A stretch of 64,000 bases of DNA from Leptodactylus fallax (Eukaryota > Chordata > Amphibia > Anura > Leptodactylidae): assembly GCA_947044405.1 (NCBI GenBank), contig CAMRHE010000115.1:1860001-1924000 (forward strand). Direction: 5' to 3'. Position 1 is the first letter of the stretch. Each line of letters opens with the position of its first letter. The notes beneath the pieces are model-generated. The model had not been told where the DNA came from and did not search any database. It worked only from the letters and a program-made list of their open reading frames with translations. Positions 23,801 through 33,616 of the stretch are shown piece by piece. A program made the position numbers and the translations under genes.

Positions 23801-24459
23801 GTGATATTTCCTATTTCACAACTTTGTACTCTAAGTAGCATATCACTCTGGGCTAGGAACATGTCTATTCTGGAGTAGGATTGGTGACGAGCAGAGTAGT
23901 ACGTATAATCTTTCTCAGAGGAATGGAAGCATCGCCAAACATCGTGAAGTTCCGCCTGCCGGAGCCAAGGGCCTAATTGTTGAGGTGGATGCTTGCCGCG
24001 ATAGGTGGAGTCAGCAGCAGCGTCATGCACAATATTGAAATCCCCGCACAATAGAACCTGGCCCTGAGCCTGCTTCCTACACTTCTTCATTACTGAATTT
24101 AAAAAGGAAATCTGAGACGCATTAGGACAATATATGTTTACAATAGTGATGGGGCAGTTGTCAAGCAGACAGGTGAGCGCTACATAGCGGCCTTTGGGAT
24201 CTGAACTGACATGTATTAACTGAAATGACACTGTATGTTTTACCGCTATGAGGACACCCGCAGCCTTCTTGGTGGCATTGGAACAAAAGATATGAGGGAA
24301 CAATTTGTGAGAGAGCTTTGGTGGATGAGAGTCACAGAAATGCGTCTCCTGTATGCAAATTACATCTGCTGCAGATCTGAGAGCCTCTTTCCACAACAGT
24401 GAACGCTTAAAGGGACTATTTAGTCCCCTCACATTAAGTGACAGTAATTTAACACCCAT
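20814..24459 (-). pseudogene. LINE-2 ORF2 (endonuclease, reverse transcriptase, CCHC), two lesions
   Basis: The start MGVKLLSLNVRGLNSP is at 24459. The APE endonuclease is complete (QETHF, NIYCPN, LLCGDFN, SRIDMF, WSDHAP). The frame breaks at a run of seven G (23739-23745), consistent with a one-base length change. The RT follows (SPGPDGF, YRPISLLN, QVGFTKGRQ, GTRQGCPLSPL, FADD at 22353-22364), and after it a zinc knuckle C-x3-C-x7-H-x4-C (CWRGCGENGSLFHVFWHC). A TAA at 21747-21749 separates the last 310 residues, in the same frame. Only two changes separate it from an open ~1,215-residue frame, so it is younger or better kept than LINE-1 ORF2. Confidence 0.9.
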
Positions 24460-24725
24460 TAATATTATCAAGAATTAGTAATACAGACTGGTAGTATAGT
24501 GGGTCGGACAGGAGGATAACGCTAAAATGACATCTCTCAGGCCTAGAGAAGAACAATTTGGTATTGTCATTAGTCAACACATAACTAGTTAACAGTAAGG
24601 GGAGAAAAAATAATGTTACACAACCGAGCAGTGTAGTACTGCGCAAACTTGGGGGGAAGTTTGCCATAAAAAGGGAGGTACAAAACACACCACAGGTGAC
24701 TCACAGTACGTCCATAATGAGGTGT

Positions 24726-27117
24726 TCACTCGGCGGAGGTGGTAGACTTCCATGGAGGGTCCAACTTATGGGACTCAGGCCTTGAAGGTTTTGGGACATT
24801 AGGCGCAGGTGGCGGCAGGTTCCATTGGTGGAGCAGGTTACTCCCGGTGTCAAAGGAGTTAAAGGTAGAAGTCATTCCATTCCTGTTCACGATGACTTTA
24901 GTTGGAAATCCCCACTTGTAGGGAATGTTGTGTTGCCGGAGGACCGCTGTAACAGGAGCAAGCTCTCTTCTGGCAGCAATGGTAGCCTGAGAAAGGTCAC
25001 CGTAAAGTTGAATTTCTTTAATCGGTTCAGGCAAAGATGGCCTTTTCCTCGACTCAAGCATGAGACGATCTTTGACATGGTAGAAATGTATGCGGGCGAG
25101 GGTGTCTCTAGGGATATGATCCAGCATCCCCTTCGGCTTCGGCAGACGGTGGGCCCTGTCTATTATAAGATCTGCGTCAGAGCATTGTGGCAGGATAGTT
25201 TTCATTAAACGTTGTAAATAAGGAGTCAAATCCCTAGCAGCGACTGATTCTGGTATGCCACGAAACTTGACATTGTTCCGCCTATTCCTATCTTCCATGT
25301 CAGCAAGTTTAAGTTTGACCGCTGCTAATTCTTCCTCAAGATCATTGTGGGCATCCACTATAGTGTTGTGTGCCTCAGCAAATTCACTCATTTTGTTCTC
25401 AACATGGTCTATTCTGTTGCCAAGAGAATCAACCGTGGAGGATATGCGGGACCAGATGGAAGGTAACGCTGAAGTTGGGATTGCGGGGTGCAAACAGTGC
25501 AGACTTGTCACGGCTCTGGGCACGAGGGCGCAGCGCTGGTGCTGTCCCACGTACCACCACGGTACCGGGATGAGGGGGCTGCACAAATGTTGGTGGGATT
25601 GTTCCCCCGGGGCGCTTCCCCATACTGTGCCGACTGGTGGTGTTTGGGGCGCCCTGATGTTGTCGGTGCAGAGTCAGACACAGAAACGGTTGTAAAGTTG
25701 AACTTTTACTTCCATGGGTGTGGAGGCACAAATGCTTAAACAGTTTCTTCAATACAAAACAACGGGGTACGCCTGGTGACACAGCAAATTCCTGGGGTGC
25801 AGGGTAGACTTGATGAAAGGTGTTCCTAGCCCTTATACTTCAGTGTTACAGCCCTAAGGTGCGTCTGGGCTCCTATTTGGCTCATAGGAGGATGCCCACC
25901 ATGATACTAGTACATAATATTCCCCACTCACGTTATGTGGTCCTGATAGCTCAGAGTTTCGGGGTGCAATAGTCAGGGTGGCGGGATATTCCACAGGTCT
26001 GGCCTTGGCCCCTGGATCCTGTGATACTTGCTATGGAGCACGTGTTCCAGAATGTTCTCTCCACAGTCTCATGCTGACAAGATGATGATGCTTGACTTCC
26101 TTCAGGGCGATGGCTAGGCAGACAGGGGACAGGATCTTCTGAATAGCTGGAGTATGTCAGCTCTCCAACCTTCCTGGGCCTGTCTAGGACTTGAGATTCC
26201 TGCACTAAACTCACTGCTTTCTTCACAGGACATCACACTTATCTCCTCACCTCCTCCTCCTAACACTCCACACTTCTAACTCCTCACACGCAGGACCTTC
26301 CTGCAGGGGTGTTACCATGGGGACCCGGTGATCATCTGACTCCTCCCCTTTTCCCAGGCGATGTCCTCCCATTGGACATTTGGTTACTATTCAATCCTAT
26401 GGGAGGTGTAATGCATGTGTGAGGCTCACTAGGTGGCGCTGTGTTGTGTGAGACTCAGGACCCCCTACTATGTCACACAGGCTATGAAGCAACAGGAAAT
26501 AATACAATGCACAGAGATCACCCTCAGCCCAGCCATAGCCAGCTCTGGGATGCCACAGATATGGACGTAATCGCCTTAGTAATATCCTTCTGAATAGACC
26601 GATGCAATGCCAGCATTATATCCTTCAAGAAGGACTCAGAGGCCGATTGGGTACCTGCAGGGATAGCCTGGAGTGCATCTGAATCACCTAATTGGGGATC
26701 TTCTGCAGCCGGGTGAGATTCAAAACTAAACGTGGTATCCCATCTCATCCTTTGCTTTACAGGGCTTTGTGTGGGAGTGACGCTATCTGCCTGGGAGGAT
26801 GCTTCTGCAGAAGGAACCTCAGGATGGCTGACAAGGGCTGAAGTGGGTGAAGATGGGGGTTGTAGTCCCCTCTTTGAAGCCTGCTGCTGGCCCTCTAAAG
26901 CTCTTACCTGGCTGATCTGGGAGCCAGGACTGTCACCAGAGGCCTCCAGGTGTAATTGCTGCTCACCTGGAGTGCCGTTGCGATCCGCGCCGGAGCGGCC
27001 TGCCGCCCGCGGCAGCGGGTGCAGAGAGGAACCGCCGGCGCCATCTTGGGCCGAGTCTGCTGCGGCGAAAAAGTCGGTCAGCCGCTTAGGGGGGCCTTTT
27101 TTCCCCCGTTTCGCCAT
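24726..27117 (-). pseudogene. LINE-2 ORF1 (RNA-binding protein), interrupted by insertion
   Basis: Start MAKRGKKGPPKRLTDFF at 27117, comparable to MPRKRKSAVKPQKISDFYF of LINE-1. The N-terminal half runs to about 26560 (...LKDIMLALHRSIQKDITKAITSIS). The second half resumes near 25460 (SIWSRISSTVDSLGNRIDHVENKMSEF). It continues with a coiled coil, RRNNVKFRGIPESV, DRAHRLPKPK and a C-terminal domain to the stop at 24726. Apart from the insertion both halves are open. Confidence 0.85.
25460..26560. mobile_element. ~1.1-kb insertion in LINE-2 ORF1, type unresolved
   Basis: The sequence has no LINE similarity and splits ORF1. On the plus strand a block from TGTCACGG (25507) to TATGTCACA (about 26479) has TGT...ACA ends like an LTR. 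The flanking five bases (AGACT and CAGGC) do not match, and extra unmatched sequence lies on both sides. It could be a rearranged solo LTR or another non-coding element. No convincing ORF is present. Confidence 0.5.
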
Positions 27118-27283
27118 AGTGCCACAGTCCTGGGGAGCAGAGGACCCTTCCGCGCCCTGAATTCCGGATGTCACCGGTGCCGGTTAGTCGCTACGAGCCG
27201 CTGGACTACTGTGAGGCCTCGGAGCTTCAAAGAACAGCGGCCATCTCAGTCGGCTCCAAGCCACGCCCCCCCAAAATGTTTTT

Positions 27284-28012
27284 ATTTTGTCCTGATATAT
27301 AAAACCATAGAATTCAAAGAGGGTGTACTTTGTTCTTCTCAAGACTGTAAAATAGCTATTATAGCTATCTATACTATATAATTCATGTTTTAGCGGTATT
27401 CACATTATTTTACATTAATAGGAGGAATGTCTAATTTTTCCTGGTTCCCATGACGGAAGGACTGAATCTGCTGACTCAAGAACTGTGGAGTTCCAAACCT
27501 CCTCTGATACTATCATCATCACAAAACTGATGATGCATGGAAACTACCTCCATTATTACAAAAGAAATACCATTTCCATACCCCATATCTAATCTAAAGA
27601 ACATTATTATTATTTATTTTTAGGGCACCGTTGATTCCATGGTGCTTTACATACAAAACACAAAATACACGAAGTACAATAGACTAACATAGTGAATAAC
27701 TGGTACCATGGGACAGATAACCCTGCTCACAAGGGCTTACAATCATGGTCAGACGTTCACTGTCCCCTCCAACAACACCACAAACATTTCCGTCCAACCA
27801 CAAAGAATGTAAAACCTGCCCATACATAATAACCACCATGAAGAATTCTAACCTTAATTCAGGATTACAAAACCTTAGGTGAATCAACCTGCACCATGCC
27901 AAATATGGTTTGTTTAAAGAGAACCTTTCACCACCTCCACCAATGCCAGCTCTTTGCATCACCTAATAGAAGCCGTTCTGTTGCATTATATAATAGACAT
28001 CAGCTCACGAGT
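27284..28012. other. intergenic DNA with repeat debris
   Basis: 27600-27740 resembles the repeat beside Tc1-A copy 3 (CACCGTTGATTCCATGGTGCTTTACA...GGCTTACAATC). 27913-27960 carries a 'TTAAAGAGAACCTTTCACC' type repeat end. No gene recognised. Confidence 0.45.
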
Positions 28013-28119
28013 ATTTATTTTTTTATTATGCTTACTTGTGTAGCACCATCTTATACCACAGCGCTTTACAGACAGTTTCTGTCCCATATAGGGCTCACAA
28101 TCTACATTCCCTATCAGTA

Positions 28120-29684
28120 CAGTCATGGCCAAAAGTTTTGAGAATGACACAAATATTATATTTTCACATGATCTGCTGCCCTCTGGTTTTTATGTGTGTT
28201 TGTCAGATGTTTTTATCACATACAGAAATATAATTGCATTCATATTATGAGTAACAGAAGCTTATATTGACAGTTAGAATGAGTTAATGCAGCAAGTCAA
28301 TATTTGCAGTGTTGACCCTTCTTCTTCAGGACCTCTGCAATTCTCCCTGGCATGCTCTCAATCAACTTCTGGACCAAATCCTGACTGATAGCAGTCCATT
28401 CTTGCAGAATCAATGCTTTAATTTTGTCTGAATTTGTTGGTTTTTGTTTGTCCACCCGTCTCTTGATGATTGACCACAAGTTCTCAATGGGATTAAGATC
28501 TGGGGAGTTTCCAGGCCATGGAACCCAAAATCTCTATGTTTTGTTCCCTGAGCCATTTAGTTATCACCTTTGCTTTTTGGCAAGGTGCTCCATCATGCTG
28601 GAAAAGGCATTGTTGAGCGCCAAACTGCTCTAGGACGGTTGGGAGAAGTTGCTCTTGGAGGACATTCTGGTACCATTCTTTATTCATGGCTGTGTTTTTA
28701 GGCAAGACTGTGAGAGAGCCGATTCCCTTGGCTGAGAAGCAACCCCACACATGAATGGTTTCAGGATGCTTTACAGTTGGCATGAGACAAGACTGGTGGT
28801 AGCGCTCACCTCTTCTTCTCCGAATAAGCTGTTTTCCAGATGTTCCAAACAATCGAAAAGGGGATTCATCAGAGAAAATGACTTTACCCCAGTCCTCAGC
28901 AGTCCACTCCCTGTACCTTTTGCAGAATATCAGTCTGTCCCTGATGTTTTTTCTGGAGAGAAGTGGCTTCTTTGCTGCCCTCCTTGAGACCAGTCCTTGC
29001 TCCAAGAGTCTCCGCCTCACAGTGCGTGCAGATGCACTCACACCTGCCTGCTGCCATTCCTCAGCAAGCTCTGCACTGCTGGTAGCCTGATCCCGCAGCT
29101 GAAACACTTTTAAGAGACGGTCCTGCCGCTTGCTGGTCTTTCTTGGGCGCCCTGGAGCCTTTTGGGCACCAATGGAACCTCTCTCCTTGAAGTTCTTGAT
29201 GATGCGATAGATTGTTGACTGAGGTGCAATCTTTCTGCGCAAACTCTTCCCAGTTAGGCCATTTTTGTGCAGTGCAATGATGACTGCACGTGTTTCTTTA
29301 GAGATAACCATGGTTAACAGAAGAGAAACAATGATGGCAAGCACCAGCCTCCTTTTAAAGTGTCCAGTGGTGTCATTCGTACTTAATCATGACAGATTGA
29401 TCTCCAGCCCTGTCCTCATCAACACCCACACCTGTGTTAATGGAGCAATCACTGAAACGATGTTAGGTGGTCCTTTTAAGGCAGGGCTGCAATGATGTTG
29501 AAATGTGTTTTGGGGGATAAAGTTCATTTTCTAGGCAAATATTGACTTTGCAAGTAATTGCTGTTAAGCTGATCACTCTTTATAACATTCTGGAGTATAT
29601 GCAAATTGCCATTAGAAAAACTGAAGCAGTAGACTTTGTAAAAATTAATATTTGTATAATTCGCAAAACTTTTGGCCGTGACTG
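28120..29684 (-). mobile_element. Tc1/mariner element, family A copy 3 (complete)
   Basis: 1565 bp from CAGTCATGGCCAAAAG to ...CTTTTGGCCGTGACTG, with TA at 28118-28119 and 29685-29686. It keeps the original left arm (ATGTGTGTTTGTCAGATG), which copy 2 has replaced by poly-T. Confidence 0.95.
28297..29311 (-). pseudogene. Tc1-like transposase, family A copy 3 (frameshift)
   Basis: From the ATG at 29309-29311 the frame is open through all DNA-binding and most catalytic sequence (SDESPF, QHDGAPC). One extra base then shifts it near 28521 (GGAACCCAAA where copy 2 has GGACCCAAA). The remainder (NLWSIIKRRVDKQKP...KKKGQHCKY) is open in the new frame to 28297 and supplies the C-terminus that copy 2 has lost. 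A 3-bp deletion changes GKSIAARK to GKSLRRK in the DNA-binding region. Confidence 0.88.
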
Positions 29685-30045
29685 TATGTTTTTGGAGTGT
29701 GGGAGGAAACCAGAGTACCCGGAGGAAGCCCACGCAAACATAGGGAGAACATACAAACTCCTTGCAGATGTTGTCCTTGGCAGGATTCAAACCAAGGACT
29801 CCAGCATTGCAGTGCTAACCATTGAGCCACCGTGCTGCCTGTATACTGTCTGTTAAGGCTTTCTGATATCCTATCCAAGCACAACTGTTTAATATGGCAA
29901 AAGTGAAGGGTTTGTCCTATTTCTCAAACTACAGCGGCTTGCAAAAGTATTCATACCCCTTGAACTTTTTCACATTTTGTCACCTTACAACCACAAACTT
30001 AAATGTATTTTATAGAGATTTTAAGTGATAGACCAACACAAAGTA

Positions 30046-30421
30046 CAGCTGCATCTCAATAAATTAGAATATCTTTGGAACGTTTATTTATTTCAGTAAT
30101 TAAATTAAAAAAGTGACCTCCTATATTTTCTAGATTCTTTACACACAGAGTGTTCTATTTCAAGTGTTTTATTTCTGTAAATGTGGATTATGGATTACAG
30201 GTAATGAAAACCAAAATCTAAGAAAATTAGAATATTGTAAAAAAGTTCAGTATTGTAAATTCAGTGTGTCACCTGCTAAGGTTTCCTAAGCCTTTAAATG
30301 GTCCCTCAGTCTGGTTCAGTAGGACACACAATCATGGAAGACTCTGATTATGAATTGTATTACTGAATCACTGAAATGAATGAACGTTTCAAAAATATTC
30401 TAATTTATTAAGATGCACCTA
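30046..30421. mobile_element. 376-bp MITE inside Tc1-C (TA target)
   Basis: The left end CAGCTGCATCTCAATAAATTAGAATAT and the right end ATATTCTAATTTATTAAGATGCACCTA are inverse repeats extending inward (GAACGTTTATTTATTTCAGT). TA duplicates at 30044-30045 and 30422-30423. Removing it restores the Tc1-C arm AACACAAAGTA|GCAGATAATTG, as seen inverted at the right arm. The TA target and ends mark it as a non-coding mariner/Tc1-type derivative. Confidence 0.88.
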
Positions 30422-30536
30422 TAGCAGATAATTGCGAAGTGGAACGAAAATGATGCATGGTTTTCAAAATTTTCAATCAAATAAAAATCTGAAAAGTGTG
30501 ACGTGCAAAAGTCTTCAGCCCCCTGTACTCTGAGGC

Positions 30537-30735
30537 CAGGGCCCCACATGGCCCCACCATGGCGTTTTACAGTCATTGTGTAGTGGTTTTGGAAATCACA
30601 GCATGTCAATTATACCTACGGAAAAAAACGGCGGTTTTCCTATAGGTATAATTGATTCAGAAAGTCCGCAGAGGAAACCTCTCCGAACTTTCTGTGAAAA
30701 GTGCTGCGGGAAAAATCACACTGCGTCTGTCCACA
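30537..30735. mobile_element. fragment of a 'GGGGCCCCA' MITE family
   Basis: CAGGGCCCCACATGGC...CCTATAGGTATAATTGATTCAGAAAGTCCGCAGAGG resembles, in inverse orientation, the element at 56316-56594. It abuts the Tc1-C transposase directly at GTCCACAGGACAACT, so the Tc1 N-terminal region has been deleted or replaced at this junction. Confidence 0.55.
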
Positions 30736-31767
30736 GGACAACTATAAGTTGTGCACTCCACAAATCTGGCCTTTATGGAAGAGTGGCAAGAAGAAAACTA
30801 TTGTTGAAAGAAAGACATAAGAAGTGCACACAGCAAACATGTGGAAGAAGGTGCTCTGGTCAGATGAGACCAAAATTGAACTCTTTGGCCTAAATGCAAA
30901 GCACTATGTATGGCGGAAAAGTAAAACTGCTCATCTCCCTGAACACACCATCCCCACTGTGACACATGGTGGTGGCAGCATCATACTGTGGGGAGGCTTT
31001 TCTTCAGCAGGGACAGGGAAGCTGCTCAGAGTGGATGGGAAGATGGATGGAGCCAAACAGGGTCGGACTGGCCCACCGGGGAACCGGTGAATCCACCGGT
31101 GGGCCCCGAGCCCCGACTATTAGTCCTCATGTCATGGGGGCCCGATCGGGATCCTGACCATCCCGATCGGTCCCCTGACCAGAGGCGTAACGATCGCGGT
31201 CGCAGGGGGTGCGACCGCGACCGGGTTCAGCGGGGTATGGGACCCGCGGCCAGCTGGAGATGGCCAGGCCCTGGACCACTATGATAGCGGTCGGGGAAAG
31301 CCTGGTTCCCCGACCGCTATACATACTGTTATTGGAAAGGGGCCCTGGCATATTGCAGGCTCCTTTCTAATAGATGGCAGGGCAGGGGAGGTGACTGAAA
31401 ACAATAAACACATATTCTCACCTCTCCTGGGCACAGCGTCCTCTCCGGCGCTCCTCCGTCATGTGACTGAGGCTTGTGATTAGGCCCCAGCGGTCACATG
31501 GGGCGCGGCCACGTAATGACGTCAGTGCGCCCCCACGTGACCGCTGAGGCCCAATCACAGGCCTCAGCAGCGACGTCGGAAAAAGTCCTGAAGACGCTGA
31601 AGACGGCAGGATGGACCGAGGATGCCAAGGTAAGGTAAAGCAAGGTGAGTATGAATGTTTGTTATTTTTAGTCACTTCCCCTGGGCCTCCGATTATTATA
31701 CTCTGGGGTCTGAGGAGACCCCAAAGTATAATAATAGCACTGAAGCAGAGGGGGGCTATTGGGCGCA

Positions 31768-32180
31768 TATAATACTGGGTGGGGGCCACTGTGGAGCTTA
31801 TAATACTGGATGGGGGCCACTGTAGAGAGCATATAATACTGGATGGGGGCCCCTGTAGAGAGCATATAATACTGGGTGGGGGCCCCTGTAGAGAGCATAT
31901 AATACTGGGTGGGGGCCACTGTGGAGCTTATAATACTGGGTGGGGCCACTGTAGAGCTTATAATACTGAGTGGGAGCCACTGTGGAGCTTATAATACTAG
32001 GTGGGGGCCACTATGGAGCTTATAATACTGGGTGGGGGCCACTGTGGAGCTTATAATACTGTGTGGGGGCCACTGTGGAGCTTATAATACTGTGTGGGGG
32101 CCACTGTGGAGCTTATAATACTGGGTGGGGGCCACTGTGGAGCTTATAATACTGTGTGGGGGCCACTGTGGAGCTTATAC
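31768..32180. repeat. 31-bp minisatellite, ~13 units
   Basis: Tandem units of the type ATAATACTGGGTGGGGGCC+ACTGTGGAGCTT, with minor substitutions and a few units altered to CCCCTGTAGAGAGC. Open frames through it on both strands are repeat artefacts. A longer-period array built on the same words occurs at 45070-45300 and 46490-47100. Confidence 0.9.
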
Positions 32181-32654
32181 TCCATACAGTGGCTCCTTCA
32201 TTTTTTTTTAAATTACGCCGGGGCAGGTGAAAAAAACAAAACAAAACAAAAAAAACCCCAAACTTTCTCTCCTGTCCCCAGTGTCTCCCAGCGCGGTTCG
32301 GTCCTGCAGTTCTGTTGTTTTCTTCCAGCTGAAGTTCCCTCTGCACGTGACTACCTGTGACGTCACGTGACCCCTGAGGCCAATCAGCGGCCTAAGGGAA
32401 GGGACCTGGGACATCACAGCCAGTGAGGAATTACGGCAAAAAGAAGACAGCGGAGCTGCAGGACCGGACCGTGCTGGGAGGACACCGGAGCACCGGAGAC
32501 AGGTGAATATGTTTAGTGTGTTTTTTTTTGTTTTTTTTTGGGGGGGGGGGGGAGTAGGGGGGATTCACCTCCCCCGGACTAATTATTAAAAAAGAAAAAA
32601 ATTATACTGGACAACCTCTTTAAAGTGTGGCGCATTAGGGGGGCCCTGGGGGGT

Positions 32655-33079
32655 ATATTAAAGGGGTTGTCCAGGCATAATTTGTTATGGTTTATCCTCA
32701 GGATAGGCCATAGACACCTGATCTGTAGGGGGCTGACCCCGGACCGATCAGCTGTACAGAGCCACTTCTGATGCCTGTACTGTACACAATACAGGGCCAG
32801 AAGCAGAAAGCTCTGTCCACTGTATATTAGCCGGGCACCTTCACTGTATCTCAGCACTTATTGAAGTCAGTAGGAGCTGAGCTGCAGTGAAGGCGCCGGG
32901 CTGCTGTACAGCTGATGGAGCTTTCTGCTTCTGGCCCTGTGTTGTGTACAGAACGGGCTCCGGAAGTGGCTCTGAACAGCTGATGGAGCCGTGTGTCAGC
33001 CCCCTACCGATCAGGTATCTATGGCCTATCCTGAGCATAGGCCATAAAAAAGATTAACCCTGGACAACCCCTTTAATAT
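32655..33079. mobile_element. 425-bp foldback element ('AGGGGTTGTCC' type)
   Basis: ATATTAAAGGGGTTGTCCA at the left is exactly inverted at the right. The arms stay largely complementary for about 200 bp (TATGGCC...AGGATAGGCCATAGA; CAGCTGTACAG; CCAGAAGCAGAAAGCTC), so the element could form one long hairpin. Non-coding. The same ends recur at 33251, 33616 and 51513-51986. Confidence 0.8.
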
Positions 33080-33250
33080 GCCCAACACAGTTTAATGTCC
33101 CCCCCCACAGGATGTCAGCCCCCATCTCTGCTCCCACACAATATAATGACCACATCACTGTTCCCCATACAGTATGGGGGACCAGTGAAGAGGCCACTAT
33201 GTGGGGGGACCAGTGAAGTGACCATAGAAATATTTGGCCCAGACAACCCC

Positions 33251-33616
33251 TTAAAATAGGTTGTCCATAAACTGGAGCGACCACTGTGTCGGTCGCCAGG
33301 GAGGTGTAAATATAAGAAAATTAAAAAAAAAAAAAGCATACTCACCTGTCCCCAGCACCCCGATGTCCCCTGCCTGTGTCTGTTCGGTCTCATGGCGGCG
33401 CCTCATTTCTGGAAATCCTGTACCTAATTGGTCTTAGCGATCACATGAGGTGCAGGACTCCCAGCAAGGAGTCTCCGGCACGAGACTGAATGGACACTGA
33501 CAGCGGACAACGGAGCGCTGGGGACAGGTGAGTATGCTTTTTAATTTACTTATTTTTTACTTTACACCTCCCGCCAGCTACATTGGTTGCTCCAATGCCT
33601 GGACAACCTCTTTAAA
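33251..33616. mobile_element. foldback element ('GGTTGTCC' type), second in hAT-1
   Basis: TTAAAATAGGTTGTCCA at the left and TGGACAACCTCTTTAAA at the right are inverted. The internal blocks GCATACTCACCTGTCCCCAGC and GCTGGGGACAGGTGAGTATGC are also inverted. Non-coding. Confidence 0.72.

Larger units (their letters stand above)
20096..27272 (-). mobile_element. second L1/Tx1-type LINE (LINE-2), antisense, with insertion in ORF1
   Basis: On the minus strand it begins GGGGGGCGTGGCTTGGAGCC at 27272, carries ORF1 then ORF2, and ends ...CTATTGAAATAAAAAA at about 20096. The likely target duplication is imperfect: AATATGTTTTT (20085-20095) against AAAATGTTTTT (27273-27283). Without the roughly 1.1-kb insertion at about 25.46-26.55 kb it would be about 6.1 kb. 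Starts and ends resemble LINE-1 at 1803-7490, but the proteins are clearly diverged, so they are two L1-type lineages. Confidence 0.88.
28013..29850. repeat. older interspersed repeat, split by Tc1-A copy 3
   Basis: The left part (28013-28119) ends ...CTCACAATCTACATTCCCTATCAGTA. The right part (29685-29850) starts TATGTTTTTGGAGTGTGGG and continues GAGGAAACCAGAGTACCCGG...CCACGCAAACATAGGG...GAGCCACCGTGCTGCC. Removing the Tc1 and one TA joins the two smoothly. The GTGGGAGGAAACC...CCCACGCAAACA type is widespread in vertebrate genomes; I do not assert a family name. A fragment of the same repeat occurs near 53840-53910. Confidence 0.7.

Noticed and set aside
25507..26479. Clean solo LTR in LINE-2 ORF1
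   Set aside because: TGT...ACA ends are present, but flanking pentamers AGACT and CAGGC do not match, and unexplained sequence lies on both sides.
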